DNA from: Marsupella aquatica
Lineage: Eukaryota; Marchantiophyta
Assembly: GCA_973895155.1 (NCBI GenBank)
Contig: OZ316896.1
Location: 17,298,001-17,362,000 of the forward strand
Length of the DNA stretch: 64,000 nt
Direction of reading: 5' to 3'
Every line of letters begins with the position of its first letter. Position 1 is the stretch's first letter. Positions 37,149-48,490 of this stretch are shown piece by piece. The translations under genes were made by a program, and so were the position numbers. The notes below the pieces were generated by a model, which was not told where the DNA came from, ran no database searches, and worked only from the letters and a program-made list of their open reading frames with translations.

Positions 37149-40100
37149 ATGATATGTGTTTCATGTTTTGTGTGTTGGCTATCACTGTACAGTGCCCACA
37201 CCTTTGGGCAGGGAAAGTAATAGCTTAGATGGATGTCGGAGTGGATCCCACTCAGCTCCATCAGTCTCTTGACCGACTCTGTGAGTCTCTTGTACAGAGC
37301 ATTGGATCAGCCGAATCTCAAGTTAGTCACACCAAACCAAACTCTGTTTTTTCCTGTCATGTACCAAGAAGCATGGCCTAAGGTTTGACAGAGAGTATAA
37401 GGGAATTTGGCAGGTTTCTATAGTTTGTGAAGGCTCCACATTACACTAGTGCATGTGTTGCATTTGAGGCAGCTCGTCTACGAGTAAGAGCAGGACCCTG
37501 AGGTTAATAACCCGGTGGGGAGTAGGGCAGCTGTTTACAAGGGTTATGGTGAACAGAATACCGTAGCAATGATGCACTGACTTGACGCAGTCCAACCGTA
37601 GAATAGTTCTTAAAGGTGTTTCTTAGACACAAGAACTTATCCATCTCGTTCATAGCTTTCTTCAGTAGTCTTACTCTCTGTAGAAAAATTACTTAAGGTA
37701 CAAAAAATGTCCAGGTTCCAGAACGTTGCCATGACTATGCTACGTCTCGTACGTGGAGTTGTAAGTTGAGTTTAAGCTTGCGATATTGACTATATACGAC
37801 TGCCGATTGGGAGTGGGATAGAGATGGGAGAGGAAGGAGCCACTTGTGCGTGGTTTAGGGTCTAGGTGGTCATTCTGGGCAAGAGCTTGGCTGGACATTT
37901 TCCATCACCGTTACCCTCCTAAATCTCTTCCAGCAGCAATGGCAGATTTATTTAGCATGTTTCAGCATGCAAAGCTGGCTTCCATAGAATTGTGAATTGC
38001 TGGGATCCTGCTCATCAGAATCTGTGAGCTCGACAAGCTCACGAATCTGAAGGTTGAAACAAAGGATCACTCTGTTTAGAAATAAAGTAGCAAATGAGTG
38101 CTAAATTCAATGTTCCTCAGGAATCAGGACACCTTGGACATAATTAATGGGTTTAGTCGAGCTGGTTCTTGTGCCAGTCAAACAGACGACAACAGAGACA
38201 GCGTGCAAATCCTTCTGCACTGCCTTATCTGCGTGAGGATGAACTCCCAACAAGCTCCGGCTACCTGCCTGTGGGGAAGTCAAATGGGTCTCGACTGTTC
38301 TATGCCTTTTATGAAGCTTCCAACACTTGTACTCCAGTCGACGAAACACCACTGCTGCTTTGGCTGAATGGGGGTCCTGGTTGTTCAAGCCTGATTGGCT
38401 GTTTCTACGAGCTTGGCCCCTGGATTCTTGATGAGAATGGAGAAATGCATTCTAATCCTTGGGCCTGGAATCGCAGGTAAACCCGAACTAAGCTCCCACC
38501 TTTGTTTTGTCCAGTTCTTTACACTGTCTGTGACATCAGATAGGGCTCCATCGAATACTAGATGAAAGCGTTCTCAATTTCATCATGAGATGCTGCTGTG
38601 TAATCCCTTTCTATCACCTCTAAGTTCAATGCCAAATAAAAAAATCTGCATTGTAGCCTATCGACGATTCGATCTCACTCCTTGATGGTCAAAGTGTTGT
38701 TTATAATTTCTTAGCCTAGATTGCCTGTGCCTGCTGTGACTTTGCGATAAGGGCACTTCAGTGGTACCAAGATGTTACGACTTAGATGCCCTGAGGTGGA
38801 ATGGAAAGATTTCCAAAAAAATTCTACAGAGTGACTCAAAAGCTAGTGAGTGAGATTAGAGCCATTTGGCATTGAAGTGGGACTGCTTTGAGTTTAGGGT
38901 CCCAACGCTCCCCTCTCTGACTCTTCTTGTTATCAACTGGCAGATATGGCGTTCTGTTTGTTGATAGTCCAGTTGGGACAGGTTTCAGCGTCGAGGCATC
39001 AAGTAACGATATTCCAAGGGACTCGGAAACTGTAGCCAAACAATTACTGCATGCTCTGCACCACTTTGTGACGGACAATGTTGGCTTCAGATCACGACCT
39101 TTGTTCTTGGCAGGCGAAAGCTATGCGGGAAAGTATCTGCCTGCTTTGGCTTACTATATATTGAATCAGAAAAATGCACCTAGTGGCCACCAGTTGGCTT
39201 CGCAGCTCGCCGGAGTTATGATCGGGAATGGTTTCACTGATCCTCGTGCTCAGGTGGACGGCCTTACTTTTCTAGCTTTAAGTAATGTTGCTATGCATAG
39301 TGCTTTTGGATGGACTCAAATTGTAAGTTGCACTTGTAGTCCTCATCTGTGGCTTGCAAATGTCGAGTAATAAGTGAGACCCCACGTCATTGGTGGCTCC
39401 GGTACGTTTTATACAGGTGCAATGCCATGCGGATGTTGCTCTATCTTTTGGACTCCTTGACAAACGTCAAGCAGCTTACGTTCAGAGAATTGCACAGGAA
39501 GCAGTGGCACTAGTTGACAAGTATGTGCTCCTCTCCTCAAATTGAAACGGTAGAGATTTTCGTCAAGTGTTCATGAATTTCTCTTGTAGTCTTGCTACGA
39601 TTGATAAACTGCCTAGAAACTTTGTAGACGTCAAGCCTTCCTGTAAAGATTCTTGACAATATGAAAGTAGGGAGGAGTGGATGAAATCACATGAGAGAAG
39701 AACAACTCTCTGCACCTTCATCGAAAAGACCAGTGGAGTCGCTACACTGTTAGATATAAGAAGATCTACGAGGTATCATCACACACAGGTTGGTTTAATC
39801 CACCTTGATGTCGTGCAACTTGCTTACTGGCACTTAAAACTTTTAGAATTAATCTCAAGAGAAACCGTTGAGCTTGTGAAATGATTTTAATAAAGGAGTC
39901 CGAAGTGATGTATCAATTGGCCATTACCTTGTAGCAGGGTTTGAAGACTGTCATAACACACCGTAAATAAACTGAACACATAGAACATTCCTCTTGTAGG
40001 AATTTCGACTTTAACCCTTGCTGCCATGATATTCAGGATGGTAGAGAGTTCTTGGCGGAATTCCTCAACTCTCCATGCGTCAAGACAGCTCTAAAAGTGG

Positions 40101-41472
40101 ACAGTCCTACGGACTGGGTGAGCTGCAACAGGAAAGTTAGGTCATGCATGATCCAGGTACCTCTTTGTCTCTGTACTGCCGATCTTTCTTCAATACTCGC
40201 TGGTCTTGGCTATTAAAGAAGACTGTGAGATCAGGGCTGAATATCAATTTTCGACAAGATTACTATGTCGGATTCTCTATTGTATGACAAGCTCCAATTT
40301 GTAGCTATAGGTCTAGGTAACTAAGAGACTGCAAACCCTTTCTTTGTATCGACACGTGAATCTATCTATCTCAAGGCAGACACGGATGGCCCCAAATGCT
40401 GACATTTCTGAAAATTTGATGGAACCCTTTGAAACACACAACTTTCTCGGTTCAATTCCCAAGAAAGTTCACAATTAGCAGCATGGCCACTGACATTTGA
40501 GGACATGATGTTGGGGCTCAATCTAGACTCTAACACAACAACAATCGTCTAGTCCCTCGTGCACTTTTGATATACCTCCTACCAAATTCCTTGGCAATCT
40601 CGCCATTGGCTCCCAAGGGCATCAGCTCAGGCTAGAGTTTCTCAAGTTCAATGCTCGCATTCAATTTCTGTTACTGATTACAAATCCCACGTTTGGCATG
40701 TGACCACTGCCTCACTCTGTAGGACACCATGAAGAGTGCAAAGTGGATGGTTGAGGCCATATTGAGAAGGGGGTACCCTGTATTGCTGTACCAAGGAATG
40801 TATGATGTCAAGGACGGTCCTGCGAGTTCAGAGGCATGGATGCGTTCCCTCAATTGGCAGGGATCGTCCATGTTTTGGAAAGGGGAGCGCACATGTTGGA
40901 AAGTGAATGGAGAACTCGCTGGTTATTGGCGACAAGGACTGAACCTGACCCACGTCGTCGTTGCTGGTGCTGGCCATCAAGTAAGGCACCTCCACCAACC
41001 CACCCAAAGCTAGTGCACAAATTTCTTGGTAATCTTTGGTAGCTTGTAAGGGTAATTGTGAGTATCCCAGCAATAATTAACAGAGTCTAGGGAGGGCAAG
41101 AGCAAATACTTTCGGAAAAGCACAGAAAGCAAAAGGCTGTTACAAAAGACATGAATGAGTTAAGAAAGTGTCAACGTCTAATGATCTAGTGTAGTGACTC
41201 TATCCTTCACTTTCCCCGGTATTAGAATATTGAGCTTATAACCCACTCTGGTTTTCGTGCGAGTACAAATTTCCCTACTATATCACCATATTGCAAAGTG
41301 TGTGATTTCAGGCTTAGCTTGCTCGCCTGATGCTGATTTAACGCAGCCACCAAAATATGACACACAATCTGTTGAGCTGCAGGTCCCTGCTGACCAACCT
41401 CTCTTCTCGCAAGTGATGATCGAGACATGGATACAAGATCAGCTTGCGGGAAAGAGACCCAACCACAACTAG
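37149..41472 (+). CDS. SCPL50: Serine carboxypeptidase-like protein, SCPL50 type
   Basis: Peptidase S10 family protein, expected to be secreted or vacuolar. Eight exons: 37149-37216 (predicted), 38186-38476, 38944-39322, 39417-39520, 39671-39788, 40037-40156, 40723-40980, 41383-41472. Phases agree throughout and total 475 aa. Exon 1 encodes a signal-peptide-like MICVSCFVCWLSLYSAHTFG and is the least certain; the rest is firm. Landmarks: ELPTSSGYLPV; oxyanion-hole LLLWLNGGPGCSS; catalytic Ser in AGESYAGKY (about residue 179); IGNGFTDP; catalytic Asp in LLYQGMYDVKDG; catalytic His in GAGHQVP, split by the last intron. The SHERRTTLCTFIEKTSGVAT region and the MKSAKWMVE block place it with Arabidopsis SCPL50 rather than the acyltransferase clade. 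All three catalytic residues are present, so activity is likely; the substrate is unknown. It converges with PTAR1. Confidence 0.9.
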
Positions 41473-41904
41473 AAATCTCTGATCTGTCACTAGAAGAGTG
41501 ATTCTTAGAAGATATCTAGCCTGTGATGATTTCTCTTAATGCTAACTGCACACTAGTGAATCTAGTTTTTTAAATCTCATTAGTGGATGACGACACATTA
41601 AGATTTAGAGCAGAACATGTAAGAGTTTTATAAACTGGAGATCAGAGACGAGATTCTACGAAAGTAGCAGAAGGATGGGAATAATATGAACATGTTTGAC
41701 TTGGCAATCATGTCTACTCCATATTTAACTCGTCCTCCTTGCATCAATTTAGTCCTAGTCAACTTTTGTCAAAAGTGGAGAATTTGGATCTCCATGGATA
41801 CCTAGTTTATGGTTCAGAGCTAAACCGGGGCTTACCGTCACCTATTGTTGAATATAGCAGAAGGTCATGATAGACTTCACAAAAAAGTTCAATCAGGAAG
41901 CAAC
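41473..41904. other. Intergenic between convergent genes
   Basis: Probably the carboxypeptidase 3' UTR and spacer. No gene or repeat recognised. Confidence 0.4.
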
Positions 41905-42010
41905 TTCGGTCAGTTGGGCAGGGAATTAGCCAGAGTTCCCAGGTTCAATCCCCCCTCCACAAGGGGTGTGGTGGGTATGTGTGTGGGGTAATTTTGCTTG
42001 AATGATTCTG
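41905..42010 (+). mobile_element. Candidate tRNA-derived SINE, copy 2
   Basis: It shares the order of elements seen at 9.4 kb: CAGTTGGGCAGGGAATTAGCC (A-box region about 41911-41931, key residues TTGGGCAGGGA), CCCAGGTTCAATCC with a good B-box AGGTTCAATCC at 41941-41951, then CCCTCCAC and a GTGTGGGG tail. The B-box here is closer to the tRNA consensus than in copy 1. Ends are uncertain. Confidence 0.5.
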
Positions 42011-42709
42011 CCCTTGTCTTGCTAAGGACTCCATAGTGTTGATCCACTGCATCTGAGCGGAGTGGTTGTGATGAATGTAAAAGGTACAAGGAAATGGAGC
42101 AGAAAAGACTACAGCAAAAGATCCCGTACATCCCAACTCAAACTTGAACCCACTAAGCAAGTAAACGAGTTTCACCAAAATAGAGGTACTGTTGATATGG
42201 TGTCCTTCCATTTGATCGTCATGAGGATACGGAGAACGCCAGCATGGTAAACCGCTCGTTACATTTAAGGCAGTGTGGCTCCTTAGTTGCTCGAAATTGC
42301 CTCCCTTTTCCATAGTACTGCTGCGGATTCTTCCGGTTCGGTCTTGTAGCACGGCATATAAGTCCTCTTGTGACAAAGGCTCCCAACGAATAAAAGGCAC
42401 TGTTTGCCACGCCACCGGAAGCAGGAGCCGTAATGATCGTCCAGGCCCGTTTAGCAAGGCTCGTGGAATGACGTTGCTAAAGAGTGAGAAACCCACAGCT
42501 CTTGGTATACAAACTGAAATTGTGTACAAATAATGGTTGGATATTATCAACAGAGGTGCTTCGATGGGACTTGCATACTCACCTGTACTCCGTGCAAGTC
42601 CCTGACCATCATATCTCGACAAAAATATATTTACAGGAGACTCCCGTACTTTAAGACGATGAGACGTATCAAAATCTAAATTGCCCAAAGCTAAAAGCCG
42701 CTCGGACAA
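41945..42709 (-). other. Unexplained 254-codon ORF downstream of PTAR1
   Basis: Unusually long open frame for non-coding DNA of this composition. It begins 30 bp past the PTAR1 stop, in another frame. Recognisable features: a stretch PRALLNGPGRSLRLLLPVAW followed by RWEPLSQEDLYAVLQDRTGR, and a hydrophobic patch VKLVYLLSGFKFELG. The C-terminal end overlaps the SINE copy on the opposite strand. No domain is recognised. It may be 3' UTR of PTAR1, a relic gene, or a lineage-specific gene. Confidence 0.3.
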
Positions 42710-42738
42710 GTAGAACCAGGCAAGCCCTCAGCTACGTC

Positions 42739-45700
42739 TTAGCTATGTGTGAGGTAAGAGAGATCTGTGCAATCAAGTTCTAAATTGGACAAAAGACCCG
42801 CCCACAACTGTTTTCGGTGGGGTGCTACATCATGTAATAACCGCTCAAGACTATTGAAGTCATTCTGGTGTCTTGCCTGGCATCCATTTCTTCCATTTTG
42901 CTTATTTTGTTTCCGACCCTGTTACACCCAAAAGAGACTTGCGTCAACAGGTTGAAGAGACAAACCAGAAATGTGGTTATACGAATATACTTTCCAGTTC
43001 AAACTAGTAGTGACCATCATAAATTCACAGGAGACAACCGGCTCTACATTGCAAAACCGGCACTCATTAGTAAATGGCCGAAATGAGAGACGTACCACCA
43101 TCATCAACCACACCATGTACGAAGCTGCAAACTCTCTTTGTCTATCACCTGCCTCAGTCAAGACACTGCTACAAGCAGCTAGGCAGTCCTCCACAAAGGC
43201 TTGCTCAATATAAGTGTCAAAGACCGTTTCCTTCAGATCCCCGGAAACCTTCTTATCATTTGTTACAGATGGTCGAGAACGACAAATAAGCAAAGGACCA
43301 ACGTGGTCCACCCAGCTGAACAATAGAAATCGGAGGTGAATCCAGAGAGCCTGCCAAGGAACAAAAGGGCATCAGCACAACCCAACCTCATGCCGGACAC
43401 AGAGATTCTACAATAAAATAAAATAAATATTCGTCCCTCGATTATCAAACGAGACAAATGATCTAACAGTATTTTGAAATGCAAAATTGGAGACTTAGGT
43501 GCTGTTCTCTCGAATTGATACAGAAGTAAGATTAAAAGATTTTTTCTTCCATTCTACATTATATATACTTTCAGCATCTCTCTAGCAGAGCTTTCTTGCT
43601 ATCCTATGCTTCCGACCGTACCCACTTCTCGTGGCAAGTTAGGAGTAAGAAATACTAGGCAGAACATACTTCTCTTCCAATGTAGCTCTGGATTAAATTC
43701 CTGATCCAATCCATCTCGTCCTGCATGAATCCATATGATTTCTGAGTCATTTCAATTCACAAAACTTGTAGTCCTCAGCTGGCAGAGCGCCCCTGAGTCG
43801 CAAAAATTGAAAGATATTTAAGCTTCAACCGTAGAAACTCACCTTCCATAGGACTGTCGTTTCAGGGCCACCAAGAAGGGACACTCTTAGACTTTTCATG
43901 TCCATATCTTTCTCGACAGCTGTCATTTTACGGAGGCTGTGCTGAGTTCTTTCCGGTACTTTGGAATTCACGAGCCTTAACAGCAGAGTCTGCAAGAGAA
44001 GAACAACAGAACAAATTAAGAGATAAGAACGTCCGAAATCTGAAAGAATCTCCTCAGAAGAAACATCGCGACGAGGAATCCACTCCAGCTGATCAGAGGA
44101 GCAATGCTTCATCATATAGTCTCTAATATTACTCTTATATTACTCACAAAGAGACCTGCAGGTGGCGAGGTATCCAAAAGCAGCTGATGAACAGGGGCAT
44201 CAAACTACTAAACCGAATTGACAACGATATATAGCAGCAAAATAGTGATTCATGTCACAGAAATTGTTTGGCATTGATGAGGTACTGAAATAAGGAGATA
44301 TGGAATGGCATGCATGACTGAGAAGGACATGTAGGTCTTCTGTCACTGACCCGCCTATAGTGAAAGCAGCAATTATCAGCAACATGAGAACTTGCCCACG
44401 CCTTTGTTCTATGGAGTTCGATGCCCACCTGTTGAAATAAAGCAACAACTCTGAAATGTACTGACAGGCCCCAACGTAGCATTCAATTAAACGAGATTCC
44501 AATGCATCGGTCGGAAAACAGCAGGCTGTCCAGGGCGCGCGCTTCGCAACCCTTCATCAGACAGGAAACAGCACAGTGGCAAACACAGACTAAAACGTCA
44601 TGCATAAACATGAAAGGTTTATGGAAAGAATGAGAAGAACCTGTAAGAAGGACATCTGAGAGACAAGCCAGCAGCGATGGCGCCATGCCCTATAATTCAT
44701 TAACGACCTCTGCGACACCCCAATCAAGAATCCTGCTGTAAGCCAAGAGTCTGCACCCGAAGCAAAAAACAGGGACATAAGAGAGCAGAATATTCTACAG
44801 ATTTTATGGGAAAGAGGAAAGAGCTGGTGCCCATCATCACTGAACCAGTGGGCCCAAACTTATCAAACCTTTCTTCTGAAATTTAAGATCTAGTTTCAAC
44901 TCAACAAGGAAAGAAGATCATTGTAGCGGGTAGGTGAAGTTATCTTAGATCGAATGAGGGACGGAGAAAATCTAGAACGATGTACGTCAACCCTTCTGTC
45001 GAGCAGGGAACATCTAATCGATCAACCATCTTTCACTCCACCAAGAAAGGGGTCCACGATCAACAAAGCCCCGTAGATCAAGGTTGTGAAACTAGGATCG
45101 CCATTAACAATGTGGAAAATCAGTAGAAATTGCACCTCAGCAATAGCTTCCACAAGCTTGGATTCAGCTTCTAGTAGAGAGTCCAACTCAGCCTGGGATA
45201 TACCACCACTGATCATCTGGTTGATCACCCATCGCCTGCAGCAGTAATTAACGATAATGTCAAATGAAGAAATCATGACATAGGAGATTATGTAAAGGTT
45301 TAACTAGTCAGATCCTTTTGATGCAATGCCACAACGTGACAAGGTTTGTAAAATTCGATCATCCATGATCATACCCATTTCGACTGGAATTCCCCTCTTC
45401 CCGTTGAATCTCTCGAAGTAAAAAGACTTGTCTGGTTCAAAAAATTGAGAAATAACACACAAGATTTGAAAGGGAATAACACCTGTAAGCCCATGTTTCT
45501 TCACTCTTAGGACCACATGATAGCACGACACCAGCCATCTGAAGCTCTTCAGAGAGCAGTCCTTGATTCGCTGCTCTGCTGAGGATAATCTGTTTTCTGC
45601 AAATTGAAAGCCCTTCGTAAGTACGGAAAATCCTGGTGCAAAAAGAGCCGAGGTTTCTGTGGAATCTAACACACTCCTCTAATCATCAAAACTCTTTCAG

Positions 45701-46988
45701 CTTCTCACTCATGTTCAATGAAGACAATTGAAACTCTTGACTGGTAATTTGTTCCATCATGTGAGGCATCTATATTCTTCCAATACATCGTTCAACTTAG
45801 GTTCCCCGAGTTACGTTGCAATGGAGCCAATCATAGTTCTTGCGTAATTTGGAGAGAAACCTCCTCTGGTGGATCCTGGTAAGATATTGACCTGGTGCTC
45901 CATGCACTTGTATAATCACAATTGATTAAGACCAGTGCTCTTGAGTAACTCATGAGACCGCCCTCTAATCTCAGTTTTTCTGTTGCTGTATTTGACTTTC
46001 CATCACAATTGTCCTCCACAAGTGACGTATGGTCAGTCACACCCACAGTTCCACGCTGCTGAGCCATGCACGATCCTTCCTCTGCCTGCAACAACTTCTT
46101 GTAATCTGAACGGATCGACATGAAAGCAGCTCTGGCGCATTTGTAAATGGGTGCCAGAGCTAGCATTGAGATGGCCAGCTTGTGATCACCACACCAAAAT
46201 GCCGTCGGGTCATATGGTAATACATCAACGCCTTCTTCCTCCTGAAAAGAAAATCCCTCGGCATCCAGTCCGTCTACACCATGCTCCGATTTCCGTGAAC
46301 AATCCGCCCAAGCATGAGGTTCTTCCCCGCCGATTGATGAAGATACGGTTGAGCCTCGAGTATTGTTGCTTTCTGCGTTAGAAAACGGCAAATCATTCGT
46401 CGTCGATTCAGCTTCTGCGTGCAGGCTAGTTAGTTGAGCCGGATGAACAAAGCCGAGCTCATCTCTGCAAAATGTGACAACAATCAATGGACTGACAATT
46501 TATTAGACTCGACAATCTCTTGCAATTCACCCCATCATCCACTAATACAGCCACATGCATTACAATTGGGAGAAACTAACAACACAACCAAAATCAACGT
46601 CCAAATATTCCCCTGGACTAAGAACCAACGAGAAAAGAGGAATGACGATTCACAACTAAAGCATTTCAAGATCCCCGTGAAGATTTCCATCGCCTCTAAA
46701 AGTTACATATCATGCTCCGGGAATCAGTCCAACGATCCACTCTTTCGTTCAACTTTATGATTTGAAGCGGGGATACCGCCAATAAAATCCAAGAAGCCCG
46801 ATCAAAGGATTTCACCTGGTGATGGCAGTAGGAACGCCGTGCAATCAAAGAAAACAGGCTGAAAAGCAGGCAACCAGTGAGGCAGAGTGAAAAAACACGC
46901 ACATCAGAGGGTCGGAGAGAAATATGCGGTTGAGTTGAGAGAGGAGAAGGCTCCCTCGAGTCCCAGAATCGTCCTCTACCCCGTCCAT
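42739..46988 (-). CDS. PTAR1: PTAR1 homologue, prenyltransferase alpha-subunit repeat protein
   Basis: Alpha-type subunit of a protein prenyltransferase; human PTAR1 pairs with RABGGTB as geranylgeranyltransferase III. Ten exons, given right to left: 46988-46903, 46464-45892, 45596-45483, 45235-45136, 44709-44641, 44428-44351, 43989-43843, 43720-43670, 43350-43096, 42918-42739. Phases agree and give 550 aa. Landmarks: SLLLSQLNRIFLSDPLI joined to DELGFVHPAQL; FWCGDHKLAISM; then alpha-subunit repeats LINCDYTSAWSTRKQI, CGPKSEETWAYRRWVI, LMNYRAWRHRCWLVSQM, WASSHVADNCCFHYRR and REALWIHLRFLL. The W-x-x-R signatures are intact in four repeats; the last reads WIHLR, where HRR is usual. A 60- to 90-residue acidic insert after the first domain and a 59-aa C-terminal exon make it longer than the human protein (about 400 aa). 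The donor of exon 9 could be 3 bp away. Confidence 0.9.
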
Positions 46989-47023
46989 AAGTCCACAACA
47001 ACTGCAGCTTCCAGGTCCAAATC

Positions 47024-47300
47024 TTCTTCTTCTTCTTCCTCCAATGTGAATTTGTGGCCTCCACAAACTACTATTCTTCTTCCTTCTTCTTCTTCTTCTT
47101 CTTCTTTCTTCCGAACCTGAATTTGTGGCTTCTTCTTCTTCTTCTTCTTCTTCTTCTTCCGAACCTGAATTTTGTGGCCTTCACAAAACTCGGTGCAAAA
47201 TTGAGCAGGAGCAAGAGCGCTTCTTCGTCTTCTTCTTCTTCCGAACCTGAATTTGTGGCCTCCGCAAAACCTGGTGCAAAATCGAGCACGAGCACAAGAG
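47024..47300 (-). repeat. Imperfect tandem repeat with (GAA)n upstream of PTAR1
   Basis: Read on the + strand, a (TTC)n tract plus CCGAACCTGAATTTGTGGC and CCACAAA or CCGCAAA, with a GGTGCAAAATCGAGCA end in later copies, repeats about four times. On the PTAR1 coding strand this is (GAA)n. The block starts about 36 bp before the PTAR1 start codon, so it lies in its leader or core promoter. It creates Lys/Glu- or Ser/Phe-rich false ORFs on both strands. Confidence 0.85.
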
Positions 47301-47471
47301 CAAGGCAGTGATGGAAGACCGTCCCCGGATGAGCCCTCCGCGGAGAGAGCGGACAGACAGATCGGACGCAGCAGCAGCTACAACGCAACAACGCAACACC
47401 CTCGCTTTCTCGACAACAATCGTACCCTAGACTCCCAAATTGTTCTCTTTGCTCGAGAGTCGAGAACTTCA

Positions 47472-47954
47472 TATTAGTGGCGAAAATTTAAGATTCCACC
47501 TCTCTAAAAAGTTTGACACTTTCATTAGCACCGCTATTAGTCTTACTATTGTTTTTCCAGTGGCAAAAGCCACTAGATTACACCTCTCTAAAAAGTTCTA
47601 CACTTCCATTAGCACCGCTATCAGTCTTACTAGCGATTTTCTGGTGGCGAAAATTCACTACATTGCACCTCTATGAAAAAAAAGTTTGACACTTCCATTA
47701 GCAGAGCTATTAGTCTATAGCCTTTTTTAGTGGCAAAAATCACTAGATTGCACCTCTATTAGTCTTACTAGCCTGAGTACCCCTAGCAGAGCTATTAGTC
47801 TATAGCCTTTTTGAGTGGCAAAAATCACTAGATTGCACCTCTATTAGTCTTACTAGCCTGAGTACCCCTAGCAGAGCTATTAGTCTATAGCCTTTTTTAG
47901 TGGCAAAAATCACTAGATTGCACCTCTATTAGTCTTACTAGCCTGAGTACCCCT
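47472..47954 (+). repeat. 85-bp tandem array, over five copies
   Basis: Units phased on CACCTCT start at 47497, 47581, 47666, 47751, 47836 and 47921. Their lengths are 84, 85, 85, 85 and 85 bp, with a truncated last copy and a partial first copy before 47497. Units carry AGCRSWGCTATTAGTC, TAGTGGCAAAAATCACTAGA and similar. The right-hand units are nearly identical and the left-hand ones diverged, so the array has grown recently on the right. A related fragment lies near 49815-49860. Confidence 0.9.
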
Positions 47955-48121
47955 TCGTTGAACTTAACACAGATGAAGAACCAAAAAAATGACCTTACAG
48001 CATGAAACTATCCTTGTTATTTCAGGGTCATCTTTGCCTCGTCCTTAGTTTCTGTTTGGACCGTCCCTCCCCTATACATGTGTTCTATGGCACCTTATTT
48101 TAAGTCATGCCCTTAGTTAAA

Positions 48122-48490
48122 GTCATGGTCTAGAGGCTTCACTATAGCGTTCCTGTTTTCTATTTGCACCCTGGCTCATTTTCAGTTAAGTAGTTAGAGT
48201 CATGGTCTAGAGGTTTCACTATTGACAATAGACCTATTTGCACCCTGGCTCATTTTCTGTTAAGTAACTAGAGTCATGGTCTAGAGGCTTCACTATAGCG
48301 TTTGTGTTTGCTATTTGCACCCTGGCTCATTTTCAGTTAAGTAGTTAGAGTCATAGTCTAGAGGTTTCACTATAGACAATAGACCTATTTGCACCCTGGC
48401 TCATTTTCAGTTAAGTAATTAGAGTCATGGTCTAGAGGCTTCACTGTAGACAATAGACCCAGGAATAGCTTTTGATTGTGATTATATACT
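48122..48490 (+). repeat. Alternating 77/74-bp higher-order tandem repeat
   Basis: GTCATGGTCTAGAG (or GTCATAGTCTAGAG) starts units at 48122, 48199, 48273, 48350 and 48424, with spacings 77, 74, 77 and 74. Type A units contain GCGTT and GTTTTC or GTTTGC before TATTTGCACCCTGGCTCA; type B units contain GACAATAGACC there. The order is A-B-A-B-B-like, the last unit being B-type and incomplete. A related phrase, GAGTCATGGTCTAGAGACTT, occurs near 54550. Confidence 0.88.

Noticed and set aside
44200-44502. 100-codon minus ORF
   Set aside because: Out-of-frame reading across PTAR1 exon 6; the 44428-44351 exon in the other frame carries the conserved DNCCFHYRR repeat motif.
46696-47064. 122-codon minus ORF at the PTAR1 5' end
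   Set aside because: It overlaps exon 1 of PTAR1 in another frame; the real start exon (46988-46903) gives the conserved LSQLNRIFLSDPLI.
47054-47472. Ser/Phe-rich and Lys/Arg-rich ORFs on both strands next to PTAR1
   Set aside because: Products of the (TTC)n/(GAA)n repeat; no conserved sequence outside the low-complexity part.
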